Counted from the first letter of the stretch, positions 1 through 7,134 are shown. The stretch: DNA of 8,341 nucleotides from Legionellales bacterium UBA2469 (GCA_002342175.1 DDPL01000072.1:1-8341); one strand, 5' to 3'. Program-made: numbers and translations. Notes: generated by a model from the letters alone, not told the origin.

Positions 1-224
1 CCGGTTTCATAAACAAGGACACACCTTTTGAAATCGTGTTGTTTTATCTTTTCAAAAAGATCTTGTCGCGAATGAACCTTGAGGTGGGGAAAAAAATGGG
101 GGATTTTTTCAAGAAGGTCGTGACAGACATGGACTTCAAAGTTTGAGCAGCAAATATTAGCTAAATTCAGCATGATCATTAAATCGCCAAGCCCTTTTGA
201 AGGAATAATTAAAATTTTTTCCAT
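1..224 (-). CDS. Glycosyltransferase family 9 (heptosyltransferase-like), N-terminal fragment
   Basis: The minus strand reads open from an ATG at 224-222 to the left edge, giving 74 codons plus two bases; the rest lies outside the window. The N-terminus begins MEKILIIPSKGLGDLMIMLN. This matches the first beta strand and glycine-rich loop of GT9 enzymes (ADP-heptose:LPS heptosyltransferase type), whose usual form is K-I-L-I-I-(x)n-G-x-G-D followed by a hydrophobic helix. A second beta strand (FEVHVCHDLLEKIP, about residues 29-42) follows, as expected for the GT-B N-terminal Rossmann domain. Family members transfer heptose or related sugars to lipid A-core or other glycans at the cytoplasmic face of the inner membrane. 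The acceptor cannot be read from this fragment. The sequence just before the ATG contains AAGAG about six bases upstream, a weak ribosome-binding site. The gene is divergent from the antiporter gene. The family call is fairly secure for such a short piece; the specific enzyme is unknown. Confidence 0.72.
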   Translation of the reverse strand, partial: MEKILIIPSKGLGDLMIMLNLANICCSNFEVHVCHDLLEKIPHFFPHLKVHSRQDLFEKIKQHDFKRCVLVYET

Positions 225-330
225 AGATCTCTTGAGGTGTTCTGTATTAATTTTATGAAATTTTAGAATTTAGCCACTTCTTTTTTTTGTTTTTTGTTAA
301 AATCTAAAAGCAAAATTTTTTTGAGAATTT
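225..330. promoter_or_regulatory. Divergent AT-rich intergenic region with an extended -10 for the antiporter gene
   Basis: This spacer separates two divergent genes and must hold both start signals. For the rightward gene the best candidate is TAAAAT at 298-303 preceded by TG at 295-296, an extended -10 arrangement. The matching -35 position (about 275-280, CACTTC) is poor, which extended -10 promoters tolerate. GAGA at 323-326 lies four bases before the ATG at 331 and can serve as the ribosome-binding site. No leftward promoter stands out among the many AT-rich hexamers. A 7-base inverted repeat (TTTTAGA 261-267, TCTAAAA 303-309) is present but is low-complexity. Confidence 0.4.
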
Positions 331-1716
331 ATGAAAAAAATATCTTTCTTATCTCTTGTATTATTAATAGTAGCAGCTATTGATAGTATTAGAAATCTAC
401 CGGCTACGGCTGTTTTTGGTAGCTCTTTAATTTTCTTTTTTATTTTTGCAGCCCTCATTTTTTTAATCCCAGTGGCATTGGTTGCTGCTGAACTCTCCAC
501 CCTATGGGATGATGAGGAAACTGGTATATATGCCTGGGTTAAGCGTGCTTTTGGTAAAAAAATTGCATTCATGTCCATCTGGTTACAATGGATAAATACC
601 CTCGTCTGGTATCCCACCATTTTACTTTTTATTTCAAGCACCTTGGCCTATTTAATTGACCCTCAAATGGCATCACATCCTTTATTTGCGACCACAAGCA
701 CCATCATTATTTTCTGGTCCCTTACCTTACTTGGGCTTTTTGGATTAAAAGCATCTTCAAAAATTGCGAGCATCTGCGCCATTTTCGGGATGATTTTACC
801 CATGGGTGTGGTCATATTACTTGGATTTTTATGGTTAGCTTTCGGACATCCTTCAGCAATTTCTTTAGATATTGCTCATCTTATCCCTGCTATAGGTAAA
901 CAAGACTCTTGGATATCCTTAACCGCTATCATGACCTCATTTCTAGGTATGGAACTTGCAGCTGTTCATGTACGACAAATCAATAATCCTCAAAAAACAT
1001 TTCCGAAAGCGATGTTTTATTCCATTATTTTAATATTACTCACCATGATTTTTGGCTCTCTTGCCATTGCCGTGGTATTGCCCCGTTCTGAAATCAATTT
1101 GGTTTTGGGTGTACTCCAGATTTGTACCACCTTCCTGCACTACCATCATTTGGATTTATTCATGCCAATTCTAGTGATTCTGATTTTTATTGGTAGCACA
1201 GGTAGCATGATCAACTGGATTTTAGCACCAGCCAAAGGCATGTCTTATGCCGCACAGGATGGGTTTATTCCCCATTGGTTGGCCAAAACCAATGCCGATG
1301 GCATTCCAACGCATTTGCTATTGGTTCAAGCTGGCATTGTGACGCTGTTGTGTTTAAGTTTTCAGTTATTACCCAGCATCAATGCGATTTACTGGTTTTT
1401 TACAGCCTTAAGCACTGAGCTTTATATGTTAATGTATGTATTGATGTTTATCGCAGCCATTCAGATTAAAAGAAAATATGCCAAGAACATCCGTGCATTT
1501 GCCATCCCTGGCAAAAAAATTGGTTACTACACCACTTGTATCGTGGGTTTATTGGGCTGTTTAATTACCCTCTGGATTGGATTTTTTCCACCACAAGAAG
1601 CGCTTTCCCTACCGCACCCTGAATGCTATCAATACTATTTTGGCTTAGGTTTATTACTCATGACCACCCCTGCTTTATTGGGCTATGGCTATTATCACCT
1701 AAAATCCAAAAAATAG
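331..1716 (+). CDS. GadC-like amino acid antiporter/permease (APC superfamily)
   Basis: This complete 461-residue inner-membrane protein has about twelve hydrophobic segments and belongs to the APC superfamily, glutamate:GABA antiporter (GadC-type) group. Visible family signatures are RNLPATAVFG (21-30) in helix 1, IPVALVAAELSTL (46-58) in helix 2, the amphipathic IWLQWINTLVWYPT stretch (83-96), SFLGMELAAVHVRQINNPQ (203-221) in the central region, and GSMINWILAPAKGMSYAAQD (291-310) followed by DGFIPHWLAKTN. Such carriers exchange an external amino acid for an internal one or its decarboxylation product. Here no decarboxylase gene is adjacent, so the substrate is unknown. The protein ends about 50 residues earlier than E. 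coli GadC and lacks the C-terminal segment that plugs the pore at neutral pH, so acid gating of that kind is unlikely. The loop after helix 2 reads DDEETGIYAWV, with ETG where many relatives have EGG. The start is supported by GAGA four bases upstream and by the family N-terminus. No clear terminator follows. Confidence 0.85.
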   Translation: MKKISFLSLVLLIVAAIDSIRNLPATAVFGSSLIFFFIFAALIFLIPVALVAAELSTLWDDEETGIYAWVKRAFGKKIAFMSIWLQWINTLVWYPTILLFISSTLAYLIDPQMASHPLFATTSTIIIFWSLTLLGLFGLKASSKIASICAIFGMILPMGVVILLGFLWLAFGHPSAISLDIAHLIPAIGKQDSWISLTAIMTSFLGMELAAVHVRQINNPQKTFPKAMFYSIILILLTMIFGSLAIAVVLPRSEINLVLGVLQICTTFLHYHHLDLFMPILVILIFIGSTGSMINWILAPAKGMSYAAQDGFIPHWLAKTNADGIPTHLLLVQAGIVTLLCLSFQLLPSINAIYWFFTALSTELYMLMYVLMFIAAIQIKRKYAKNIRAFAIPGKKIGYYTTCIVGLLGCLITLWIGFFPPQEALSLPHPECYQYYFGLGLLLMTTPALLGYGYYHLKSKK

Positions 1717-1737
1717 TTTAAAAAAAGCGCTAAATCT

Positions 1738-1759
1738 CCGATTGCAAGCTTGGGATTGG
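1738..1759. promoter_or_regulatory. Imperfect 22-base dyad around CAAGCTTG, possible operator
   Basis: An imperfect palindrome is centred between 1748 and 1749. The core CAAGCTTG (1745-1752) is perfect, and outer AT and CC/GG pairs extend it, so 16 of 22 positions are symmetric. It lies in front of and partly between the putative -35 and -10 boxes of the coiled-coil gene, where a dimeric regulator could bind. It shares bases with the left arm of the larger nested repeat, so the two readings are alternatives or may switch. No known regulator consensus is recognised. Confidence 0.3.
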
Positions 1760-1798
1760 TCTATACTCATAGTAGACCCCCATTAAGTGTTTGCAATC
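1740..1798. repeat. Nested concentric inverted repeats ending at the start codon
   Basis: The outer arms are GATTGCAA (1740-1747) and its perfect reverse complement TTGCAATC (1791-1798), which abuts the ATG at 1799. The inner arms are GGTCTA (1758-1763) and TAGACC (1773-1778), also perfect, with a 9-base loop. The centres of the two pairs fall at 1769 and 1768. GGG (1752-1754) can also pair with CCC (1779-1781) with a three-base ATT bulge. In RNA this would form one long interrupted hairpin that holds the weak ribosome-binding site in its side loop. In DNA the inner pair could be an operator overlapping the -10 box. There is no downstream T-run, so it does not look like an intrinsic terminator for the antiporter gene. 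Confidence 0.6.
1742..1767 (+). promoter_or_regulatory. Possible sigma-70 promoter for the coiled-coil gene
   Basis: TATACT at 1762-1767 is a good -10 box. The nearest -35-like hexamer is TTGCAA at 1742-1747, only 14 bases upstream, which is shorter than the usual 16-18. Such short spacing often means that an activator is needed, or that the true -35 is weak. Transcription would begin near 1774, leaving a leader of about 25 bases before the ATG at 1799. The box lies within an inverted repeat, so regulator binding there could block or distort it. This is a reading of sequence only. Confidence 0.4.
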
Positions 1799-4700
1799 AT
1801 GACTGCAAATGAACAAGAAGGTATTGAATTAACTGAACTTAAAATCTCAGAGCTTAAGCAGACGACAGTCGAGCCTAAAAATATTTCTGAGGAAATTAAA
1901 AAGCAAACAATAGATCTTGAAAAGACATTCAAAGAACTTAATACACTCCAAGAGAAGAATCTTAAGATAGACCAGGAATTATTCCTGGCTGAAGTTGCCT
2001 TAAAAGAAGCCCAAAAAGCAGCGGAAAACACTATTCGGTCTTTAGTGGGTGGTCGCTCCATTGAACTGTCCCCAGACGAAAAAAAAGCCACCAATGAAAT
2101 AGATGGCTTGAAGTCAGCGAAAGCGCCCCTTTTAGAACAGATTCAAGCTCATCAAAAGGCAATAGAGGACGGCGTTGCAAATCTAGAGGGTTTGATGACA
2201 CGAAAAATTGAGCTCTCCGCAAATGAAATCAAAGAGTTAACTGGGAGCAATTCGGATTTAAGCAGCAGTATTGAGTCACTTAAAGGTGAAATTTCTAACA
2301 ATACACAACAAATAGAACAACAACAGATGCAAATCAATGACACAGAAGCAAAGATTCAAAGATATCAAGAAACCAAATCGAAATTACAGCTTGCATTAAA
2401 CACGCTCGATACAGAACTTGAAACAAAGCTAAGGGATGCTGCTGAGATTAAAGATAAAGCAATTGAAACGGCCAAAAAGAAGTTTGATGAAGCGTTTGAG
2501 AGTGAAGTAAATAAAAATTTTAACGCAGGCATCAAAAAAATTCATAAAAATTATAATGATAAAATAGCAAGTATTGAACAGAATCCCGAACTTAACCCAA
2601 AAGACAAATTAATACAATTACGTGAAGCTAAATTAGATGCCGATAATGATTTGAATACGCTAAATTTAGAAACCAAAGAAAAATTAAACGAATTAAGAGT
2701 CGCTTATAAAAATGACATTAAAAGCGCATACGAAACCTTCGGTAATGAATTCAGCGCTGCTAAAGGTGCGCACTTTAAGGCTGTTGAAAACATCAACAAA
2801 CAAATCGAAGAAAACGAAAAACAATTTCCTTTCTTACCCTCTGAAGTCGTCAGTCCAACAATACTTCAGAAAAAAACCCTTGAAAATATTGGATTAAGCA
2901 TTCAAAAACATCAAAATGAGTTGGAAACTTTGTCAGCTCAAATTATGGAAAGTTCAAAAGATTTAGCATTTTTCATAGAAATCCAAGAAGCTAAAGAGGA
3001 AGTTGCCAAGCAACAAATTGAACAACAACAAGCCATCATCGAAAGGCTTGAAGAAAAAAATACCAATCTCCAAACAGATTTGGACCTTGCAAACAAAACA
3101 AACAGTGCAAATTCGGAATTGATTAAGGATTTAAGTTCACAAAATGATGAATTAAAAAACCAAATTGAACTTGAAAAAAATGCAAAAGTTGAGCTTCAAC
3201 ATAAATTAGATGACGCCTTAAAAACAATTAACTCTCTCAATGAAAAATTGGGGCAATTAAGCAAGACAAATAAGGAACTAAATGACATTTTGATTGAGCA
3301 GAAAGCACGTATAGAATCACAAAATAACGAGATTCAAAATCTTCAAGGAGAACTTACAACTGCAAATGGAAAAATTTCTAACTTAGAATCTTCAGTTACT
3401 AATTTAAAATCACAATTAGAATTATCAAAAAAAACCATCGAAGCGTTAACTGAAGAAAATGATAAGTTAAACTCCAATTTGAACGAATCTCAAGAACAAC
3501 TTAAAAATATACAAAAAAAACTTGATCAAATACCCAAAAATACCATTGAGAGCGCCGCAAAAGTTTTAAGTGAACATTTCTCACAACAAGATCCAAACAC
3601 ATATAATGTAGATATAGAGAATCTGAAAAATCCAACTATCGAAATTCTATCGAGGATCATTGAAAAGTATAATAATTTATCTTTTCCAGATGATCCCTTG
3701 ATAAAATCCATACAAGATAACCTCAAAATTCAAGGTGAAATTAAAGATATCCTTGCAGAAAAAGAAGAAGTCGGAAATAAGTTAAAAAAATCTCAACTAG
3801 AATCAAACGAGTTATCACGTCGCATTGGTGAACAAAATACCGATATAGCATCCCTTAAAGAAACAAACAATAACCTAGATAAAAAAATTTCAGATTTAAG
3901 CAAAGTCAATGGAGAGCTGATAGTCGCAAAAAATGTAAATGAATTGACAATTGAACTTCAATTAGAGCGAATTGTTCAACTTGAGGAATCTCTCTCAGAA
4001 GAGCGAAGAAGTGCCGCAACTATTAAAAATGATTTGATTAGTGCGCAATCACAAATAGGTGATATCCAAAGCGAGTTAATCAATAGCAAAGAATCAATTG
4101 TAGACCTGAAAGGTCAAGTAAATGCGATAACCCTCGAGAATAAGCGTCTTACACTTGCATTGGATGAACAACAAAAGGAACTAGATGGCTTAAAAAATGA
4201 CAAAGAAACGATAAGTGATAAAATCGAAAAATTAATTCTAGAACAAACCACTCTTAAACCCCAAATTGCACAAGGAAATGAGAAAATAAAAGAACTACAA
4301 GAAATCGATGCACTGACTGAGCCTCAACCAAAAGACTTAACATTGCTACAAGAACAAATAAAAATCTTAGAGGGTCGCTATAATGAAAATCAAAATGCAT
4401 TAACAGAGGCGACCGAAAAACTTGTGGAATATACCGGTCAAATCGAAGACCTAGCGAATACAATTTCAAAAGGGGAAGCAGAAAAGGCAAGGCTCGCATC
4501 CACTTCAAACGAACTCGAAACCCAGAATGATTCGATATCTCAACACTTAAACAAACTTTTAGAATTAACCAATAAGTTGAACATGAAGCTTTTTCATGTT
4601 GAACTGAATCAAAATACATCCCCGAGTCCTTCGAGTGAAAATACCACAATCAATATACCTACGGATGAAGATGTTGCAAAAGTTTATCAAAGTGGCATTC

Positions 4701-5212
4701 AACTCAAACACAAAGACTCAGGATTATCCTATACATTTAAAATTGAAGAAAATAGCGGTATTCCCCAGACCATCCTTGACCCGTCAAAAAGTGATACACC
4801 CCTGGATAAAGAAAAAACTGCAAAATGTATCATGAATATGATTAATAATGTTTTGGCCAATGGCAACGAAGTGAATATCAAAACACCTGATCCGTTTATT
4901 GCAGCCATCGCTCGTGATTATCTCGATTGTCTTCAAAAGGAGATGAATTTAACGATTAAAAACACTGTTGAATTCACTGGCGGGCCTACTCAGTCACAAG
5001 AAAAGTTCGAAACATTTATGCCTCAAAGGCTAGACATTCCAGAAAATAATGACATGCTGAATGCCATCAAAGAGCAAAACCCTACTCAAGATGCTCGAAA
5101 AATATCAACACTCAATGAAAGTCAGAATCCTTTACAGCCAAATACTGAACCTAAAAACAACAATACATCAAATGATCCTAAACAAGATAATATTAATTCG
5201 CTCAGCCGCTAA
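1799..5212 (+). CDS. Giant coiled-coil protein of unknown function, possible secreted effector or cytoskeletal filament
   Basis: This 1137-residue protein starts at ATG 1799; an in-frame GTG at 1787 would add four residues. Neither start has a strong ribosome-binding site; TAAGTG at 1783-1788 suits the ATG better. No recognised catalytic domain, signal peptide or membrane segment is visible. Residues 1 to about 935 are almost wholly Glu/Lys/Gln/Asn/Leu-rich heptad sequence like SMC or myosin tails. Proline-bearing breaks occur near 343-353, 579-637 (a likely small helical insert) and 842-846. No Walker motifs are seen, so it is not a complete SMC ATPase. A Ser/Pro/Thr linker leads to a small predicted beta-alpha-beta-alpha-beta module (about 978-1059). 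This is followed by an Asn/Pro/Gln-rich tail ending in NSLSR. The protein has no tryptophan and only two cysteines (1010 and 1044), both in that module. QQIEQQQ occurs at 170 and 405. The gene looks more AT-rich than mpl, partly because of Lys/Asn codons. Effector, filament or tether roles are all possible; the function is unknown. Confidence 0.85.
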   Translation: MTANEQEGIELTELKISELKQTTVEPKNISEEIKKQTIDLEKTFKELNTLQEKNLKIDQELFLAEVALKEAQKAAENTIRSLVGGRSIELSPDEKKATNEIDGLKSAKAPLLEQIQAHQKAIEDGVANLEGLMTRKIELSANEIKELTGSNSDLSSSIESLKGEISNNTQQIEQQQMQINDTEAKIQRYQETKSKLQLALNTLDTELETKLRDAAEIKDKAIETAKKKFDEAFESEVNKNFNAGIKKIHKNYNDKIASIEQNPELNPKDKLIQLREAKLDADNDLNTLNLETKEKLNELRVAYKNDIKSAYETFGNEFSAAKGAHFKAVENINKQIEENEKQFPFLPSEVVSPTILQKKTLENIGLSIQKHQNELETLSAQIMESSKDLAFFIEIQEAKEEVAKQQIEQQQAIIERLEEKNTNLQTDLDLANKTNSANSELIKDLSSQNDELKNQIELEKNAKVELQHKLDDALKTINSLNEKLGQLSKTNKELNDILIEQKARIESQNNEIQNLQGELTTANGKISNLESSVTNLKSQLELSKKTIEALTEENDKLNSNLNESQEQLKNIQKKLDQIPKNTIESAAKVLSEHFSQQDPNTYNVDIENLKNPTIEILSRIIEKYNNLSFPDDPLIKSIQDNLKIQGEIKDILAEKEEVGNKLKKSQLESNELSRRIGEQNTDIASLKETNNNLDKKISDLSKVNGELIVAKNVNELTIELQLERIVQLEESLSEERRSAATIKNDLISAQSQIGDIQSELINSKESIVDLKGQVNAITLENKRLTLALDEQQKELDGLKNDKETISDKIEKLILEQTTLKPQIAQGNEKIKELQEIDALTEPQPKDLTLLQEQIKILEGRYNENQNALTEATEKLVEYTGQIEDLANTISKGEAEKARLASTSNELETQNDSISQHLNKLLELTNKLNMKLFHVELNQNTSPSPSSENTTINIPTDEDVAKVYQSGIQLKHKDSGLSYTFKIEENSGIPQTILDPSKSDTPLDKEKTAKCIMNMINNVLANGNEVNIKTPDPFIAAIARDYLDCLQKEMNLTIKNTVEFTGGPTQSQEKFETFMPQRLDIPENNDMLNAIKEQNPTQDARKISTLNESQNPLQPNTEPKNNNTSNDPKQDNINSLSR

Positions 5213-6552
5213 TCAATGGTTTCCAGTTGTTTTAAAAGCCTTGGTTTGAGTTGGTCAAATCCTTTATTGCTCATCATCACAATCGCATCTTGTGCTTGTA
5301 AATCTTTGGAAATGCGTTGCACCAAATCCTCAACGTTCGCACAAATATGCACGCGACATGGCCATCGTTTGGCGTGTTCTTCCACATTGAAATGCTCTGA
5401 ACGGACAACATATAAGTCATCTACAAATGATAAGGCTTGGGGCATTTGATCTAAATGATGTCCCCCTCGCATCGAGTTCGAACCAAACTCTAAAATCGCA
5501 AGCAAACGTTGATGCTTTCCAGAAGCTTTAATTGCCTGTGTGGTTTTTTGAATCGCCGTTGGATGATGCGCAAAATCATCATAAACCATGAAATTTGGAT
5601 GTTTCATACAAATTTCCATTCGACGTTTAACCGGTTGATAAGTCGATAATATCTCACCCGATGTTGCGAATGACACTCCCAAACGTTCACATGCAAGCAT
5701 CGCTGCCACGGCATTTTCCACGTTGTGACGTCCTAAAAGCGGCCATTTCACCTCTATACCACCAATTGAAAAAGAAGAACCATCCACTGCACAGTATTCA
5801 ATCTGAACATCCGCGTCACTTTCATAGCCCCAGCATACAGTTGGCGTATAAATGCCTAAATGCTGCGCACCATCTAAGCCCTTGTCTTGCGCCGGACGAA
5901 TCACCCAGCCTTTTTCTGGCACGCTACGTAATAAATAATGAAACTGTAACTGAATCGCTTCTAACGAGGCATAAATATCAGCATGATCAAACTCTAAATT
6001 GTGCATAACCACCCCTTCAGGACGGTAATGCAAAAACTTCGGCCGTTTATCAAAAAAAGCCGTATCGTACTCATCTGCTTCAATCACAAACCATTCGCCA
6101 TCATCTAATTTTGCATTGGTCGGTAATGCTTGCGGAACCCCACCCAATAAATAACTTGGGCGCAGACCCGCTTGGGTTAAAATATAAGCAATCATGGTAC
6201 TGGTTGATGTTTTACCATGGGTACCTGCAATCGCTAAAACCTTTTTATCTTTTAAAATCTCTCGCGCCAACCACTCTGGGCCAGAGGTATAACGCTTATG
6301 GGCATTCAACAAGACTTCAACGACTCCAAGCCCTCGCTTCATGGCATTGCCCACAACGACCTCATCGGCTTGGAGCATCAAAGAAGTATCTTCATAACCT
6401 TCCAAGTATTCAATTTGGTGTTTTTCTAATACATCACTAATGGGTGGATAGCATTGAGCATCGTTTCCTGTCACGCGGTACCCTTTTGCCTTGGCTAAAA
6501 TTGCCAACGCACTCATAAATGTCCCACCAATCCCTAAAATGTGGATATGCAT
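5209..6552 (-). CDS. mpl: UDP-N-acetylmuramate:L-alanyl-gamma-D-glutamyl-meso-diaminopimelate ligase
   Basis: This is a full-length Mpl of 447 residues (E. coli Mpl has about 457), a cytoplasmic Mur-ligase relative. It attaches the recycled tripeptide L-Ala-D-Glu-meso-DAP to UDP-MurNAc using ATP, returning old peptidoglycan peptide to precursor synthesis. Visible motifs are the N-terminal nucleotide-binding GIGGTFMSALA (7-17), the ATP P-loop AGTHGKTSTS (109-118), the Mpl-type EADEYDTAFFDKR (158-170), HNLEFDHADI (184-193), the Mur-ligase GRHNVENAVAA (274-284), YDDFAHHPTAI (324-334), EFGSNSMRGG (355-364) and SNKGF (428-432). It is the last gene seen in a minus-strand operon. Its ATG lies four bases after the stop of the upstream membrane-protein gene, with GGGG seven bases before the start, so translational coupling is likely. 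Its TAG stop overlaps the TAA stop of the convergent coiled-coil gene, and no terminator hairpin is seen between them. The tripeptide specificity implies a meso-DAP cell wall and thus a Gram-negative-type envelope. Confidence 0.95.
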   Translation of the reverse strand: MHIHILGIGGTFMSALAILAKAKGYRVTGNDAQCYPPISDVLEKHQIEYLEGYEDTSLMLQADEVVVGNAMKRGLGVVEVLLNAHKRYTSGPEWLAREILKDKKVLAIAGTHGKTSTSTMIAYILTQAGLRPSYLLGGVPQALPTNAKLDDGEWFVIEADEYDTAFFDKRPKFLHYRPEGVVMHNLEFDHADIYASLEAIQLQFHYLLRSVPEKGWVIRPAQDKGLDGAQHLGIYTPTVCWGYESDADVQIEYCAVDGSSFSIGGIEVKWPLLGRHNVENAVAAMLACERLGVSFATSGEILSTYQPVKRRMEICMKHPNFMVYDDFAHHPTAIQKTTQAIKASGKHQRLLAILEFGSNSMRGGHHLDQMPQALSFVDDLYVVRSEHFNVEEHAKRWPCRVHICANVEDLVQRISKDLQAQDAIVMMSNKGFDQLKPRLLKQLETID

Positions 6553-6556
6553 CTCA

Positions 6557-7132
6557 TTACCCCATATGAAACAATTGTTTAATCGCCAATATCAATAAAA
6601 AGTTAATGCCAATCCATCCTAGATACAATAGACCCACTTGAAAAATAGGCTTTTCAATAAACGTTTTCAGCAACTGTACTGAAAAGCTAACCTGCCAGAT
6701 GGAAAACAATAACCCAAAGAAAATACTGATATACATCATTATCGAGGTTAAAGCAGCGACCCCTCCAATGACTTTAATGGCCACAATCAATAACATAAAC
6801 AACAAAGCCATGCCATCTAAGAAAAATAACATCATCAGCCAATTGGTCATGATGATAATTGCAAATTTTTGCTTATTAAAAACCCATAAAATAAACTGCA
6901 AATAAGCCCAAAACAATAGCACCTGCACCAAAGGAAATATCAATCCCTCTAGTAAGGAACCGGGTTTATCCTGAATGCCTAAAGCCAAGCCCATTTGTAA
7001 TGCGGTTATTCCTAACGATAATAGAAAAGCCACCCCAAGCATAATTAATGAATTGGGTGTGTCTTTGGGGGTTCGTTTAAAACAGAGCACTTGCCAATAG
7101 GTGAAAAAAACTTGATATAAAAATTGAAGCAT
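6557..7132 (-). CDS. Five-helix inner-membrane protein of unknown function, possibly Yip1-like
   Basis: This 191-residue protein consists mostly of hydrophobic helices, roughly at 28-50, 62-85, 90-118, 123-150 and 163-185. A short polar segment, CFKRTPKDTP (17-26), precedes the first helix. There is no signal peptide of the cleaved type, no obvious catalytic motif and no conserved charged cluster inside the membrane. Length and helix number resemble bacterial Yip1-domain proteins, but this is a weak, topology-based comparison. The start is well supported: GAGGAAG (minus strand, at 7141-7147) lies eight bases before the ATG and inside the end of the yhdP-like gene. Two bases separate it from that gene's stop, and four bases separate its own stop from the mpl start, so it is co-transcribed with both. 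The context suggests a role in the cell envelope, perhaps helping lipid transport or peptidoglycan recycling; no function can be read from the sequence. Confidence 0.75.
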   Translation of the reverse strand: MLQFLYQVFFTYWQVLCFKRTPKDTPNSLIMLGVAFLLSLGITALQMGLALGIQDKPGSLLEGLIFPLVQVLLFWAYLQFILWVFNKQKFAIIIMTNWLMMLFFLDGMALLFMLLIVAIKVIGGVAALTSIMMYISIFFGLLFSIWQVSFSVQLLKTFIEKPIFQVGLLYLGWIGINFLLILAIKQLFHMG

Positions 7133-7134
7133 GT

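Noticed and set aside
261..309. Inverted repeat TTTTAGA/TCTAAAA in the divergent spacer
   Set aside because: Seven A/T-dominated bases in a very AT-rich spacer are expected by chance; no extension of the arms is seen.
297..641. Minus-strand open frame of 114 codons opposite the antiporter start
   Set aside because: It is antisense to a clear membrane carrier, its translation has no family features, and it would run through the divergent promoter region.
1717..1760. Intrinsic terminator after the antiporter gene
   Set aside because: The CAAGCTTG dyad has no usable loop and no T-run follows; the run of A before AGCGCT is on the wrong side for a rightward terminator.
4254..4649. Minus-strand open frame of 131 codons inside the coiled-coil gene
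   Set aside because: Its composition is explained as the complement of Lys/Glu/Gln-rich coding (giving Phe/Leu/Ser), and it has no ribosome-binding site or recognisable domain.
1799..5212. SMC or RecN-type chromosome ATPase
   Set aside because: No Walker A (GxxxxGK[ST]), ABC signature or Walker B motif is visible in the translation; only the coiled-coil character is shared.
5661..6440. Plus-strand open frames of 115 and 109 codons opposite mpl
   Set aside because: They are shadows of a fully motif-supported mpl gene; the peptides are His/Ser/Pro-rich with no recognisable pattern.
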